A stretch of 64,000 bases of DNA, from the NCBI GenBank assembly GCA_946699065.1, contig CAMPDV010001980.1, positions 1 through 64,000 of the forward strand, read 5' to 3'. Positions 35,834 to 46,740 of the stretch are shown here, piece by piece. A program made the position numbers and the translations under genes. How positions within the stretch are numbered: the stretch's first letter is position 1; the number at the start of each line of letters is the position of its first letter. Source of the DNA: Loxodes magnus. Taxonomy: Eukaryota > Ciliophora > Karyorelictea > Loxodida > Loxodidae. Below the pieces are notes generated by a model, which saw only the letters and a list, made by a program, of their open reading frames with translations, did no database searches and was not told the origin of the DNA.

Positions 35834-37892
35834 AAGTAATAAGTATTTAGAAAAGTGAATAAGTAAAGTAAGAAAAGAAGAAAGAATTTCAGTTTTAAGG
35901 AGTATGCTTTGAGAAGTAATGAGTATTTAGAAAAGTGAATAAGTAAAGTAAGAAAAGAAGAAAGAGTTTCAGTTTTAAGGAGTATGCTTTGAGAAGTAAC
36001 AAGTATTTAGAAAAGTGAATAAGTAAAGTAAGAAAAGAAGATAGAATTTCAGTTTTAAGGAGTATGCTTTGAGAAGTAATAAGTATTTAGAAAAGTAAAT
36101 AAGTAAAGTAAGAAAAGAAGATATAATTATAGTTTTAAAGGAGAATGCTTTGAGAAGTAATAAGTATTTAGAAAAGTGAAGAAGTAAAGTAAGAAAAGAA
36201 GATAGAATAACAGTTTTAAGGAGTATGCTTTGAGAAGTAATAAGTATTTAGAAAAGTGAAGAAGTAAAGTAAGAAAAGAAGATAGAATTTCAGTTTTAAG
36301 GAGAATGCTTTGAGAAGTAATAAGTATTTAGAAAAGTGAATAAGTGAAGTAAGAAAACAAGTTAGAGTTTCAGTTTTAAGGAGTATGCTTTGAGAAGTAA
36401 TAAGTATTTAGAAAAGTGAATAAGTGAAGTAAGAAAAGAAGATAGAATTTCAGTTTTAAGGAGTATGCTTTGAGAAGTAATAAGTATTTAGAAAAGTGAA
36501 GAAGTAAAGTAAGAAAAGAAGAAAGAGTTAAAGTTTTAAGGAGTATGCTTTGAGAAGTAACAAGTATTTAGAAAAGTGAATAAGTGAAGTAAGAAAAGAA
36601 GAAAGAATTTCAGTTTTAAGGAGTATGCTTTGAGAAGTAATAAGTATTTAGAAAAGTGAAGAAGTAAAGTAAGAAAACAAGTTAGAGTTTCAGTTTTAAG
36701 GAGTATGCTATGAGAAGTAAAAAATATTTAGAAAAGTGAATAAGTAAAGTAAGAAAAGAAGTTAGAGTTTCAGTTTTAAGGAGTATGCTTTGAGAAGTAA
36801 CAAGTATTTAGAAAAGTAAATAAGTAAAGTAAGAAAAGAAGTTAGAATTTCAGTTTTAAGGAGTATGCTTTGAGAAGTAATAAGTATTTAGAAAAGTGAA
36901 TAAGTAAAGTAAGAAAAGAAGATAGAATTTCAGTTTTAAGGAGTATGCTTTGAGAAGTAATAAGTATTTAGAAAAGTGAATAAGTAAAGTAAGAAAAGAA
37001 GAAAGAATTTCAGTTTTAAGGAGTATGCTTTAAGAAGTAACAAGTATTTAGAAAAGTGAATAAGTAAAGTAAGAAAAGAAGTTAGAGTTTCAGTTTTAAG
37101 GAGTATGCTTTGAGAAGTAATAAGTATTTAGAAAAGTGAATAAGTGAAGTAAGAAAAGAAGATAGAATTTCAGTTTTAAGGAGTATGCTTTGAGAAGTAA
37201 AAAATATTTAGAAAAGTGAATAAGTAAAGTAAGAAAACAAGAAAGAGTTTCAGTTTTAAGGAGTATGCTTTGAGAAGTAATAAGTATTTAGAAAAGTGAA
37301 TAAGTGAAGTAAGAAAAGAAGATAGAATTTCAGTTTTAAGGAGTATGCTTTGAGAAGTAATAAGTATTTAGAAAAGTGAATAAGTAAAGTAAGAAAAGAA
37401 GAAAGAATTTCAGTTTTAAGGAGTATGCTTTGAGAAGTAATGAGTATTTAGAAAAGTGAATAAGTAAAGTAAGAAAAGAAGAAAGAGTTTCAGTTTTAAG
37501 GAGTATGCTTTGAGAAGTAACAAGTATTTAGAAAAGTGAATAAGTAAAGTAAGAAAAGAAGAAAGAGTTTCAGTTTTAAGGAGTATGCTTTGAGAAGTAA
37601 TAAGTATTTAGAAAAGTGAAGAAGTAAAGTAAGAAAACAAGTTAGAGTTTCAGTTTTAAGGAGTATGCTTTGAGAAGTAATAAGTATTTAGAAAAGTGAA
37701 TAAGTAAAGTAAGAAAAGAAGAAAGAGTTTCAGTTTTAAGGAGTATGCTTTGAGAAGTAATAAGTATTTAGAAAAGTGAAGAAGTAAAGTAAGAAAACAA
37801 GTTAGAGTTTCAGTTTTAAGGAGTATGCTTTGAGAAGTAATAAGTATTTAGAAAAGTGAATAAGTAAAGTAAGAAAAGAAGATAAAGTTAAA
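35797..37892 (+). repeat. 2.1-kb block, second copy
   Basis: This is the counterpart of 26,830-28,925. Keeping a 2.1-kb run of variants in order at almost 9 kb distance indicates copying of a long tract, followed by growth or insertion of the sequence between the two copies. Confidence 0.82.
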
Positions 37893-38567
37893 GTTTTAAG
37901 GAGTATGCTTTGAGAAGTAACAAGTATTTAGAAAAGTGAATAAGTAAAGTAAGAAAAGAAGAAAGAGTTTCAGTTTTAAGGAGTATGCTTTGAGAAGTAA
38001 CAAGTATTTAGAAAAGTGAATAAGTAAAGTAAGAAAAGAAGAAAGAGTTTCAGTTATAAGGAGTATGCTTTGAGAAGTAATAAGTATTTAGAAAAGTGAA
38101 TAAGAAAAGTAAGAAAAGAAGAAAGAATTTCAGTTTTAAGGAGTATGCTTTGAGAAGTAATAAGTATTTAGAAAAGTGAATAAGTAAAGTAAGAAAAGAA
38201 GAAAGAGTTTCAGTTTTAAGGAGTATGCTTTGAGAAGTATTAAGTATTAAGAAAAGGTGAAGAAGTAAAGTAAGAAAAGAAGAAAGAGTTTCAGTTTTAA
38301 GGAGTATGCTTTGAGAAGTAATAAGTATTTAGAAAAGTGAATAAGAAAAGTAAGAAAAGAAGAAAGAGTTTCAGTTTTAAGGAGTATGCTTTGAGAAGTA
38401 ACAAGTATTTAGAAAAGTGAATAAGTAAAGTAAGAAAAGAAGATATAATTATAGTTTTAAAGGAGAATGCTTTGAGAAGTAATAAGTATTTAGAAAAGTG
38501 AATAAGTGAAGTAAGAAAAGAAGATAGAATTTCAGTTTTAAGGAGTATGCTTTGAGAAGTAACAAGT

Positions 38568-39718
38568 ATTTAGAAAAGTGAATAAGTAAAGTAAGAAAAG
38601 AAGATATAATTATAGTTTTAAAGGAGAATGCTTTGAGAAGTAATAAGTATTTAGAAAAGTGAAGAAGTAAAGTAAGAAAAGAAGATAGAATAACAGTTTT
38701 AAGGAGTATGCTTTGAGAAGTAATAAGTATTTAGAAAAGTGAAGAAGTAAAGTAAGAAAAGAAGATAGAATTTCAGTTTTAAGGAGAATGCTTTGAGAAG
38801 TAATAAGTATTTAGAAAAGTGAAGAAGTAAAGTAAGAAAAGAAGATATAATTATAGTTTTAAAGGAGTATACTTTGAGAAGTAATAAGTATTTAGAAAAG
38901 TGAAGAAGTAAAGTAAGAAAAGAAGATAGAATAACAGTTTTAAGGAGTATGCTTTGAGAAGTAATAAGTATTTAGAAAAGTGAATAAGTAAAGTAAGAAA
39001 ACAAGTTAGAGTTTCAGTTTTAAGGAGTATGCTTTGAGAAGTAATAAGTATTTAGAAAAGTGAATAAGTGAAGTAAGAAAAGAAGATAGAATTTCAGTTT
39101 TAAGGAGTATGCTTTGAGAAGTAATAAGTATTTAGAAAAGTGAAGAAGTAAAGTAAGAAAAGAAGAAAGAGTTAAAGTTTTAAGGAGTATGCTTTGAGAA
39201 GTAACAAGTATTTAGAAAAGTGAATAAGTGAAGTAAGAAAAGAAGATAGAATTTCAGTTTTAAGGAGTATGCTTTGAGAAGTAATAAGTATTTAGAAAAG
39301 TAAATAAGTAAAGTAAGAAAAGAAGTTAGAATTTCAGTTTTAAGGAGTATGCTTTGAGAAGTAATAAGTATTTAGAAAAGTGAATAAGTAAAGTAAGAAA
39401 ACAAGTTAGAGTTTCAGTTTTAAGGAGTATGCTTTGAGAAGTAATAAGTATTTAGAAAAGGTGAATAAGTAAAGTAAGAAAAGAAGAAAGAGTTTCAGTT
39501 TTAAGGAGTATGCTTTGAGAAGTAATAAGTATTTAGAAAAGTGAATAAGTAAAGTAAGAAAAGAAGAAAGAGTTTCAGTTTTAAGGAGTATGCTTTGAGA
39601 AGTAATAAGTATTTAGAAAAGTGAATAAGTAAAGTAAGAAAAGAAGAAAGAGTTTCAGTTTTAAGGAGTATGCTTTGAGAAGTAATAAGTATTTAGAAAA
39701 GTGAATAAGTAAAGTAAG
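38568..39718 (+). repeat. Copy of 32,960-34,110 at offset 5,608
   Basis: GATATAATTATAG pairs (32,995 with 38,603; 33,236 with 38,844) and GAGTTAAAG (33,561 with 39,169) keep the same spacing. The start is less sharp than the end, which falls where 39,720 reads ACAAGTTAG and 34,112 reads AGAAGATAG. Confidence 0.8.
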
Positions 39719-39845
39719 AAAACAAGTTAGAGTTTCAGTTTTAAGGAGTATGCTTTGAGAAGTAATAAGTATTTAGAAAAGTGAATAAGTAAAGTAAGAA
39801 AAGAAGAAAGAGTTTCAGTTTTAAGGAGTATGCTTTGAGAAGTAA

Positions 39846-41279
39846 TAAGTATTTAGAAAAGTGAAGAAGTAAAGTAAGAAAAGAAGATAGAATAACAGTT
39901 TTAAGGAGTATGCTTTGAGAAGTAATAAGTATTTAGAAAAGTGAATAAGTAAAGTAAGAAAACAAGTTAGAGTTTCAGTTTTAAGGAGTATGCTTTGAGA
40001 AGTAATAAGTATTTAGAAAAGTGAATAAGTGAAGTAAGAAAAGAAGATAGAATTTCAGTTTTAAGGAGTATGCTTTGAGAAGTAATAAGTATTTAGAAAA
40101 GTGAAGAAGTAAAGTAAGAAAAGAAGAAAGAGTTAAAGTTTTAAGGAGTATGCTTTGAGAAGTAACAAGTATTTAGAAAAGTGAATAAGTGAAGTAAGAA
40201 AAGAAGATAGAATTTCAGTTTTAAGGAGTATGCTTTGAGATGTAATAAGTATTTAGAAAAGTAAATAAGTAAAGTAAGAAAAGAAGTTAGAATTTCAGTT
40301 TTAAGGAGTATGCTTTGAGAAGTAATAAGTATTTAGAAAAGTGAATAAGTAAAGTAAGAAAACAAGTTAGAGTTTCAGTTTTAAGGAGTATGCTTTGAGA
40401 AGTAATAAGTATTTAGAAAAGGTGAATAAGTAAAGTAAGAAAAGAAGAAAGAGTTTCAGTTTTAAGGAGTATGCTTTGAGAAGTAATAAGTATTTAGAAA
40501 AGTGAATAAGTAAAGTAAGAAAAGAAGAAAGAGTTTCAGTTTTAAGGAGTATGCTTTGAGAAGTAATAAGTATTTAGAAAAGTGAATAAGTAAAGTAAGA
40601 AAAGAAGAAAGAGTTTCAGTTTTAAGGAGTATGCTTTGAGAAGTAATAAGTATTTAGAAAAGTGAATAAGTAAAGTAAGAAAACAAGTTAGAGTTTCAGT
40701 TTTAAGGAGTATGCTTTGAGAAGTAATAAGTATTTAGAAAAGTGAATAAGTAAAGTAAGAAAAGAAGAAAGAGTTTCAGTTTTAAGGAGTATGCTTTGAG
40801 AAGTAATAAGTATTTAGAAAAGTGAAGAAGTAAAGTAAGAAAACAAGTTAGAGTTTCAGTTTTAAGGAGTATGCTTTGAGAAGTAATAAGTATTTAGAAA
40901 AGTGAATAAGTAAAGTAAGAAAAGAAGATAAAGTTTCAGTTTTAGGTAATATGCTTTGAGAAGTAATAAGTATTTAGAAAAGTGAATAAGTAAAGTAAGA
41001 AAACAAGTTAGAGTTTCAGTTTTAAGGAGTATGCTTTGAGAAGTAATAAGTATTTAGAAAAGTGAATAAGTAAAGTAAGAAAAGAAGAAAGAGTTTCAGT
41101 TATAAGGAGTATGCTTTGAGAAGTAATAAGTATTTAGAAAAGTGAATAAGAAAAGTAAGAAAAGAAGAAAGAGTTTCAGTTTTAAGGAGTATGCTTTGAG
41201 AAGTAATAAGTATTTAGAAAAGTGAATAAGTAAGTAAGAAAAGAAGAAAGAGTTTCAGTTTTAAGGAGTATGCTTTGAG
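39846..41279 (+). repeat. 1.43-kb block, second copy
   Basis: This is the counterpart of 34,400-35,833, with a single clear difference near 40,240 (GAGATGTAATAAG against GAGAAGTAATAAG). It begins 961 bp (12 monomers plus 1) after the matching point inside 38,568-39,718, so the two blocks form a local tandem. Confidence 0.82.
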
Positions 41280-41784
41280 ATGTAAAAAATGTTTAGAAAA
41301 GTGAATAAGAAAAGTAAGAAAAGAAGAAAGAATTTCAGTTTTAAGGAGTATGCTTTGAGAAGTAATAAGTATTTAGAAAAGTGAATAAGTAAAGTAAGAA
41401 AACAAGTTAGAGTTTCAGTTTTAAGGAGTATGCTTTGAGAAGTAATAAGTATTAAGAAAAGGTGAAGAAGTAAAGTAAGAAAAGAAGAAAGAGTTTCAGT
41501 TTTAAGGAGTATGCTTTGAGAAGTAATAAGTATTTAGAAAAGGTGAATAAGTAAAGTAAGAAAAGAAGATAGAATTTCAGTTTTAAGGAGTATGCTTTGA
41601 GAAGTAATAAGTATTTAGAAAAGTGAATAAGTAAAGTAAGAAAAGAAGAAAGAGTTTCAGTTTTAAGGAGTATGCTTTGAGAAGTAATAAGTATTTAGAA
41701 AAGTGAATAAGTAAGTAAGAAAACAAGTTAGAGTTTCAGTTTTAAGGAGTATGCTTTGAGAAGTAATAAGTATTTAGAAAAGTG
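41175..41784 (+). repeat. 0.6-kb block repeated at exactly 1,680 bp
   Basis: This is repeated at 42,855-43,464; bases from 41,221 and from 42,901 read identically. The order is GAGATGTAAAAAATG (41,278 and 42,958), GTGAATAAGAAAAG, CAAGTTAG, TATTAAGAAAAGG, AAAAGGTGAATAAG and then AAGTAAGTAAGAAAACAAG. The spacing is 21 monomers, the same number as in one family A higher-order unit, though the monomers differ. Confidence 0.8.
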
Positions 41785-42854
41785 AATAAGTAAAGTAAGA
41801 AAACAAGTTAGAGTTTCAGTTTTAAGGAGTATGCTTTGAGAAGTAATAAGTATTAAGAAAAGGTGAAGAAGTAAAGTAAGAAAAGAAGAAAGAGTTTCAG
41901 TTTTAAGGAGTATGCTTTGAGAAGTAATAAGTATTTAGAAAAGGTGAATAAGTAAAGTAAGAAAAGAAGATAGAATTTCAGTTTTAAGGAGTATGCTTTG
42001 AGAAGTAATAAGTATTAAGAAAAGTGAATAAGTGAAGTAAGAAAAGAAGTTAGAATTTCAGTTTTAAGGAGTATGCTTTGAGAAGTAATAAGTATTTAGA
42101 AAAGTGAATAAGAAAAGTAAGAAAAGAAGAAAGAGTTTCAGTTTTAAGGAGTATGCTTTGAGAAGTAATAAGTATTTAGAAAAGTGAATAAGTAAGTAAG
42201 AAAAGAAGAAAGAGTTTCAGTTTTAAGGAGTATGCTTTGAGATGTAAAAAATGTTTAGAAAAGTGAATAAGTGAAGTAAGAAAAGAAGTTAGAATTTCAG
42301 TTTTAAGGAGTATGCTTTGAGAAGTAATAAGTATTTAGAAAAGTGAATAAGTAAGTAAGAAAAGAAGAAAGAGTTTCAGTTTTAAGGAGTATGCTTTGAG
42401 ATGTAAAAAATGTTTAGAAAAGTGAATAAGTAAAGTAAGAAAAGAAGTTAGAATTTCAGTTTTAAGGAGTATGCTTTGAGAAGTAATAAGTATTTAGAAA
42501 AGTGAATAAGTAAAGTAAGAAAAGAAGATAGAATTTCAGTTTTAAGGAGTATGCTTTGAGAAGTAATAAGTATTTAGAAAAGTGAATAAGTAAAGTAAGA
42601 AAAGAAGAAAGAATTTCAGTTTTAAGGAGTATGCTTTAAGAAGTAACAAGTATTTAGAAAAGTGAATAAGTAAAGTAAGAAAACAAGTTAGAGTTTCAGT
42701 TTTAAGGAGTATGCTTTGAGAAGTAATAAGTATTTAGAAAAGTGAATAAGTAAAGTAAGAAAAGAAGAAAGAGTTAAAGTTTTAAGGAGTATGCTTTGAG
42801 AAGTAATAAGTATTTAGAAAAGTGAATAAGTAAAGTAAGAAAAGAAGAAAGAGT

Positions 42855-43464
42855 TAAAGTTTTAAGGAGTATGCTTTGAGAAGTAATAAGTATTTAGAAA
42901 AGTGAATAAGTAAGTAAGAAAAGAAGAAAGAGTTTCAGTTTTAAGGAGTATGCTTTGAGATGTAAAAAATGTTTAGAAAAGTGAATAAGAAAAGTAAGAA
43001 AAGAAGAAAGAATTTCAGTTTTAAGGAGTATGCTTTGAGAAGTAATAAGTATTTAGAAAAGTGAATAAGTAAAGTAAGAAAACAAGTTAGAGTTTCAGTT
43101 TTAAGGAGTATGCTTTGAGAAGTAATAAGTATTAAGAAAAGGTGAAGAAGTAAAGTAAGAAAAGAAGAAAGAGTTTCAGTTTTAAGGAGTATGCTTTGAG
43201 AAGTAATAAGTATTTAGAAAAGGTGAATAAGTAAAGTAAGAAAAGAAGATAGAATTTCAGTTTTAAGGAGTATGCTTTGAGAAGTAATAAGTATTTAGAA
43301 AAGTGAATAAGTAAAGTAAGAAAAGAAGAAAGAGTTTCAGTTTTAAGGAGTATGCTTTGAGAAGTAATAAGTATTTAGAAAAGTGAATAAGTAAGTAAGA
43401 AAACAAGTTAGAGTTTCAGTTTTAAGGAGTATGCTTTGAGAAGTAATAAGTATTTAGAAAAGTG
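42855..43464 (+). repeat. 0.6-kb block, second copy
   Basis: This is the counterpart of 41,175-41,784. The copies part near 43,464 (GTGAAGAAG here, GTGAATAAG there). The GAGATGTAAAAAATG monomer type that opens the block is frequent from about 41 to 51 kb. Confidence 0.8.
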
Positions 43465-45894
43465 AAGAAGTAAAGTAAGAAAACAAGTTAGAGTTTCAGT
43501 TTTAAGGAGTATGCTTTGAGAAGTAATAAGTATTTAGAAAAGTGAATAAGTAAAGTAAGAAAAGAAGAAAGAGTTTCAGTTTTAAGGAGTATGCTTTGAG
43601 AAGTAATAAGTATTTAGAAAAGTGAAGAAGTAAAGTAAGAAAACAAGTTAGAGTTTCAGTTTTAAGGAGTATGCTTTGAGAAGTAATAAGTATTTAGAAA
43701 AGTGAATAAGTAAAGTAAGAAAAGAAGAAAGAGTTTCAGTTATAAGGAGTATGCTTTGAGAAGTAATAAGTATTTAGAAAAGTGAATAAGAAAAGTAAGA
43801 AAAGAAGAAAGAGTTTCAGTTTTAAGGAGTATGCTTTGAGAAGTAATAAGTATTTAGAAAAGTGAATAAGTAAAGTAAGAAAAGAAGATAGAATTTCAGT
43901 TTTAAGGAGTATGCTTTAAGAAGTAACAAGTATTTAGAAAAGTGAATAAGTAAAGTAAGAAAAGAAGTTAGAGTTTCAGTTTTAAGGAGTATGCTTTGAG
44001 AAGTAATAAGTATTTAGAAAAGTGAATAAGTAAAGTAAGAAAACAAGTTAGAGTTTCAGTTTTAAGGAGTATGCTTTGAGAAGTAATAAGTATTTAGAAA
44101 AGTGAATAAGTAAAGTAAGAAAAGAAGAAAGAATTTCAGTTTTAAGGAGTATGCTTTGAGAAGTAATGAGTATTTAGAAAAGTGAATAAGTAAAGTAAGA
44201 AAAGAAGAAAGAGTTTCAGTTTTAAGGAGTATGCTTTGAGAAGTAACAAGTATTTAGAAAAGGTGAATAAGTGAAGTAAGAAAAGAAGATAGAATTTCAG
44301 TTTTAAGGAGTATGCTTTGAGAAGTAATAAGTATTTAGAAAAGTAAATAAGTAAAGTAAGAAAAGAAGATATAATTATAGTTTTAAAGGAGAATGCTTTG
44401 AGAAGTAATAAGTATTTAGAAAAGTGAATAAGAAAAGTAAGAAAAGAAGAAAGAGTTTCAGTTTTAAGGAGTATGCTTTGAGAAGTAATAAGTATTTAGA
44501 AAAGTGAATAAGTAAAGTAAGAAAAGAAGAAAGAATTTCAGTTTTAAGGAGTATGCTTTGAGAAGTAATAAGTATTTAGAAAAGTGAATAAGAAAAGTAA
44601 GAAAAGAAGAAAGAGTTTCAGTTTTAAGGAGTATGCTTTGAGAAGTAATAAGTATTTAGAAAAGTGAATAAGTAAGTAAGAAAAGAAGAAAGAGTTTCAG
44701 TTTTAAGGAGTATGCTTTGAGATGTAAAAAATGTTTAGAAAAGTGAATAAGTGAAGTAAGAAAAGAAGTTAGAATTTCAGTTTTAAGGAGTATGCTTTGA
44801 GAAGTAATAAGTATTTAGAAAAGTGAATAAGAAAAGTAAGAAAAGAAGAAAGAGTTTCAGTTTTAAGGAGTATGCTTTGAGAAGTAATAAGTATTTAGAA
44901 AAGTGAATAAGTAAGTAAGAAAAGAAGAAAGAATTTCAGTTTTAAGGAGTATGCTTTGAGATGTAAAAAATGTTTAGAAAAGTGAATAAGTGAAGTAAGA
45001 AAAGAAGTTAGAATTTCAGTTTTAAGGAGTATGCTTTGAGAAGTAATAAGTATTTAGAAAAGTGAATAAGTAAGTAAGAAAAGAAGAAAGAGTTTCAGTT
45101 TTAAGGAGTATGCTTTGAGATGTAAAAAATGTTTAGAAAAGTGAATAAGTAAAGTAAGAAAAGAAGTTAGAGTTTCAGTTTTAAGGAGTATGCTTTGAGA
45201 AGTAATAAGTATTTAGAAAAGTGAATAAGTAAAGTAAGAAAAGAAGATAGAGTTTCAGTTTTAAGGAGTATGCTTTAAGAAGTAACAAGTATTTAGAAAA
45301 GTGAATAAGTAAAGTAAGAAAAGAAGATAGAGTTTCAGTTTTAAGGAGTATGCTTTAAGAAGTAACAAGTATTTAGAAAAGTGAATAAGTAAAGTAAGAA
45401 AACAAGTTAGAGTTTCAGTTTTAAGGAGTATGCTTTGAGAAGTAATAAGTATTTAGAAAAGTGAATAAGTAAAGTAAGAAAAGAAGAAAGAGTTAAAGTT
45501 TTAAGGAGTATGCTTTGAGAAGTAATAAGTATTTAGAAAAGTGAATAAGTAAAGTAAGAAAACAAGTTAGAGTTTCAGTTTTAAGGAGTATGCTTTGAGA
45601 AGTAATAAGTATTTAGAAAAGTGAATAAGTAAAGTAAGAAAAGAAGAAAGAGTTTCAGTTTTAAGGAGTATGCTTTGAGAAGTAACAAGTATTTAGAAAA
45701 GTGAATAAGTGAAGTAAGAAAAGAAGAAAGAGTTTCAGTTTTAAGGAGTATGCTTTGAGAAGTAATAAGTATTTAGAAAAGTGAATAAGTAAAGTAAGAA
45801 AAGAAGAAAGAATTTCAGTTTTAAGGAGTATGCTTTGAGAAGTAATAAGTATTTAGAAAAGTGAATAAGTAAAGTAAGAAAAGAAGATAGAATT

Positions 45895-46740
45895 TCAGTT
45901 TTAAGGAGTATGCTTTGAGAAGTAATAAGTATTTAGAAAAGTGAAGAAGTAAAGTAATAAAAGAAGAAAGAGTTTCAGTTTTAAGGAGTATGCTTTGAGA
46001 AGTAATGAGTATTTAGAAAAGTGAATAAGTAAAGTAAGAAAAGAAGAAAGAGTTTCAGTTTTAAGGAGTATGCTTTGAGAAGTAATAAGTATTTAGAAAA
46101 GTGAATAAGTAAAGTAAGAAAAGAAGAAAGAGTTTCAGTTTTAAGGAGTATGCTTTGAGAAGTAATAAGTATTTAGAAAAGTGAAGAAGTAAAGTAAGAA
46201 AAGAAGTTAGAGTTTCAGTTTTAAGGAGTATGCTTTGAGAAGTAATAAGTATTTAGAAAAGTGAATAAGTAAGTAAGAAAAGAAGAAAGAGTTTCAGTTT
46301 TAAGGAGTATGCTTTGAGATGTAAAAAATGTTTAGAAAAGTGAATAAGTGAAGTAAGAAAAGAAGAAAGAATTTCAGTTTTAAGGAGTATGCTTTGAGAA
46401 GTAATAAGTATTTAGAAAAGTGAATAAGTAAAGTAAGAAAAGAAGATAGAGTTTCAGTTTTAAGGAGTATGCTTTGAGAAGTAATAAGTATTTAGAAAAG
46501 GTGAATAAGTAAAGTAAGAAAAGAAGAAAGAATTTCAGTTCTAATGAGTATGCTTTGAGAAGTAATAAGTATTTAGAAAAGTGAAGAAGTAAAGTAAGAA
46601 AAGAAGAAAGAGTTTCAGTTTTAAGGAGTATGCTTTGAGAAGTAATAAGTATTTAGAAAAGTGAATAAGTAAAGTAAGAAAAGAAGAAAGAGTTTCAGTT
46701 TTAAGGAGTATGCTTTGAGAAGTAATAAGTATTTAGAAAA
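45895..46740 (+). repeat. 0.85-kb block repeated at 48,699
   Basis: This is repeated at 48,699-49,544 with offset 2,804 bp (35 monomers plus 4). Markers are AAAGTAATAAAAG (45,951 and 48,755), AATGAG, GAAGTTAGAG, GAGATGTAAAAAATG (46,316 and 49,120) and CAGTTCTAATGAG. A shorter third copy lies at about 50,160-50,490. Confidence 0.8.

Noticed and set aside
41221..43464. Shared 1,680-bp spacing in family A and in the 41-43 kb block as evidence of one common higher-order unit
   Set aside because: The monomer variants in the two places are different and no divergent segment is present at 41-43 kb. Any block duplication gives a near multiple of 80, so the coincidence is weak.
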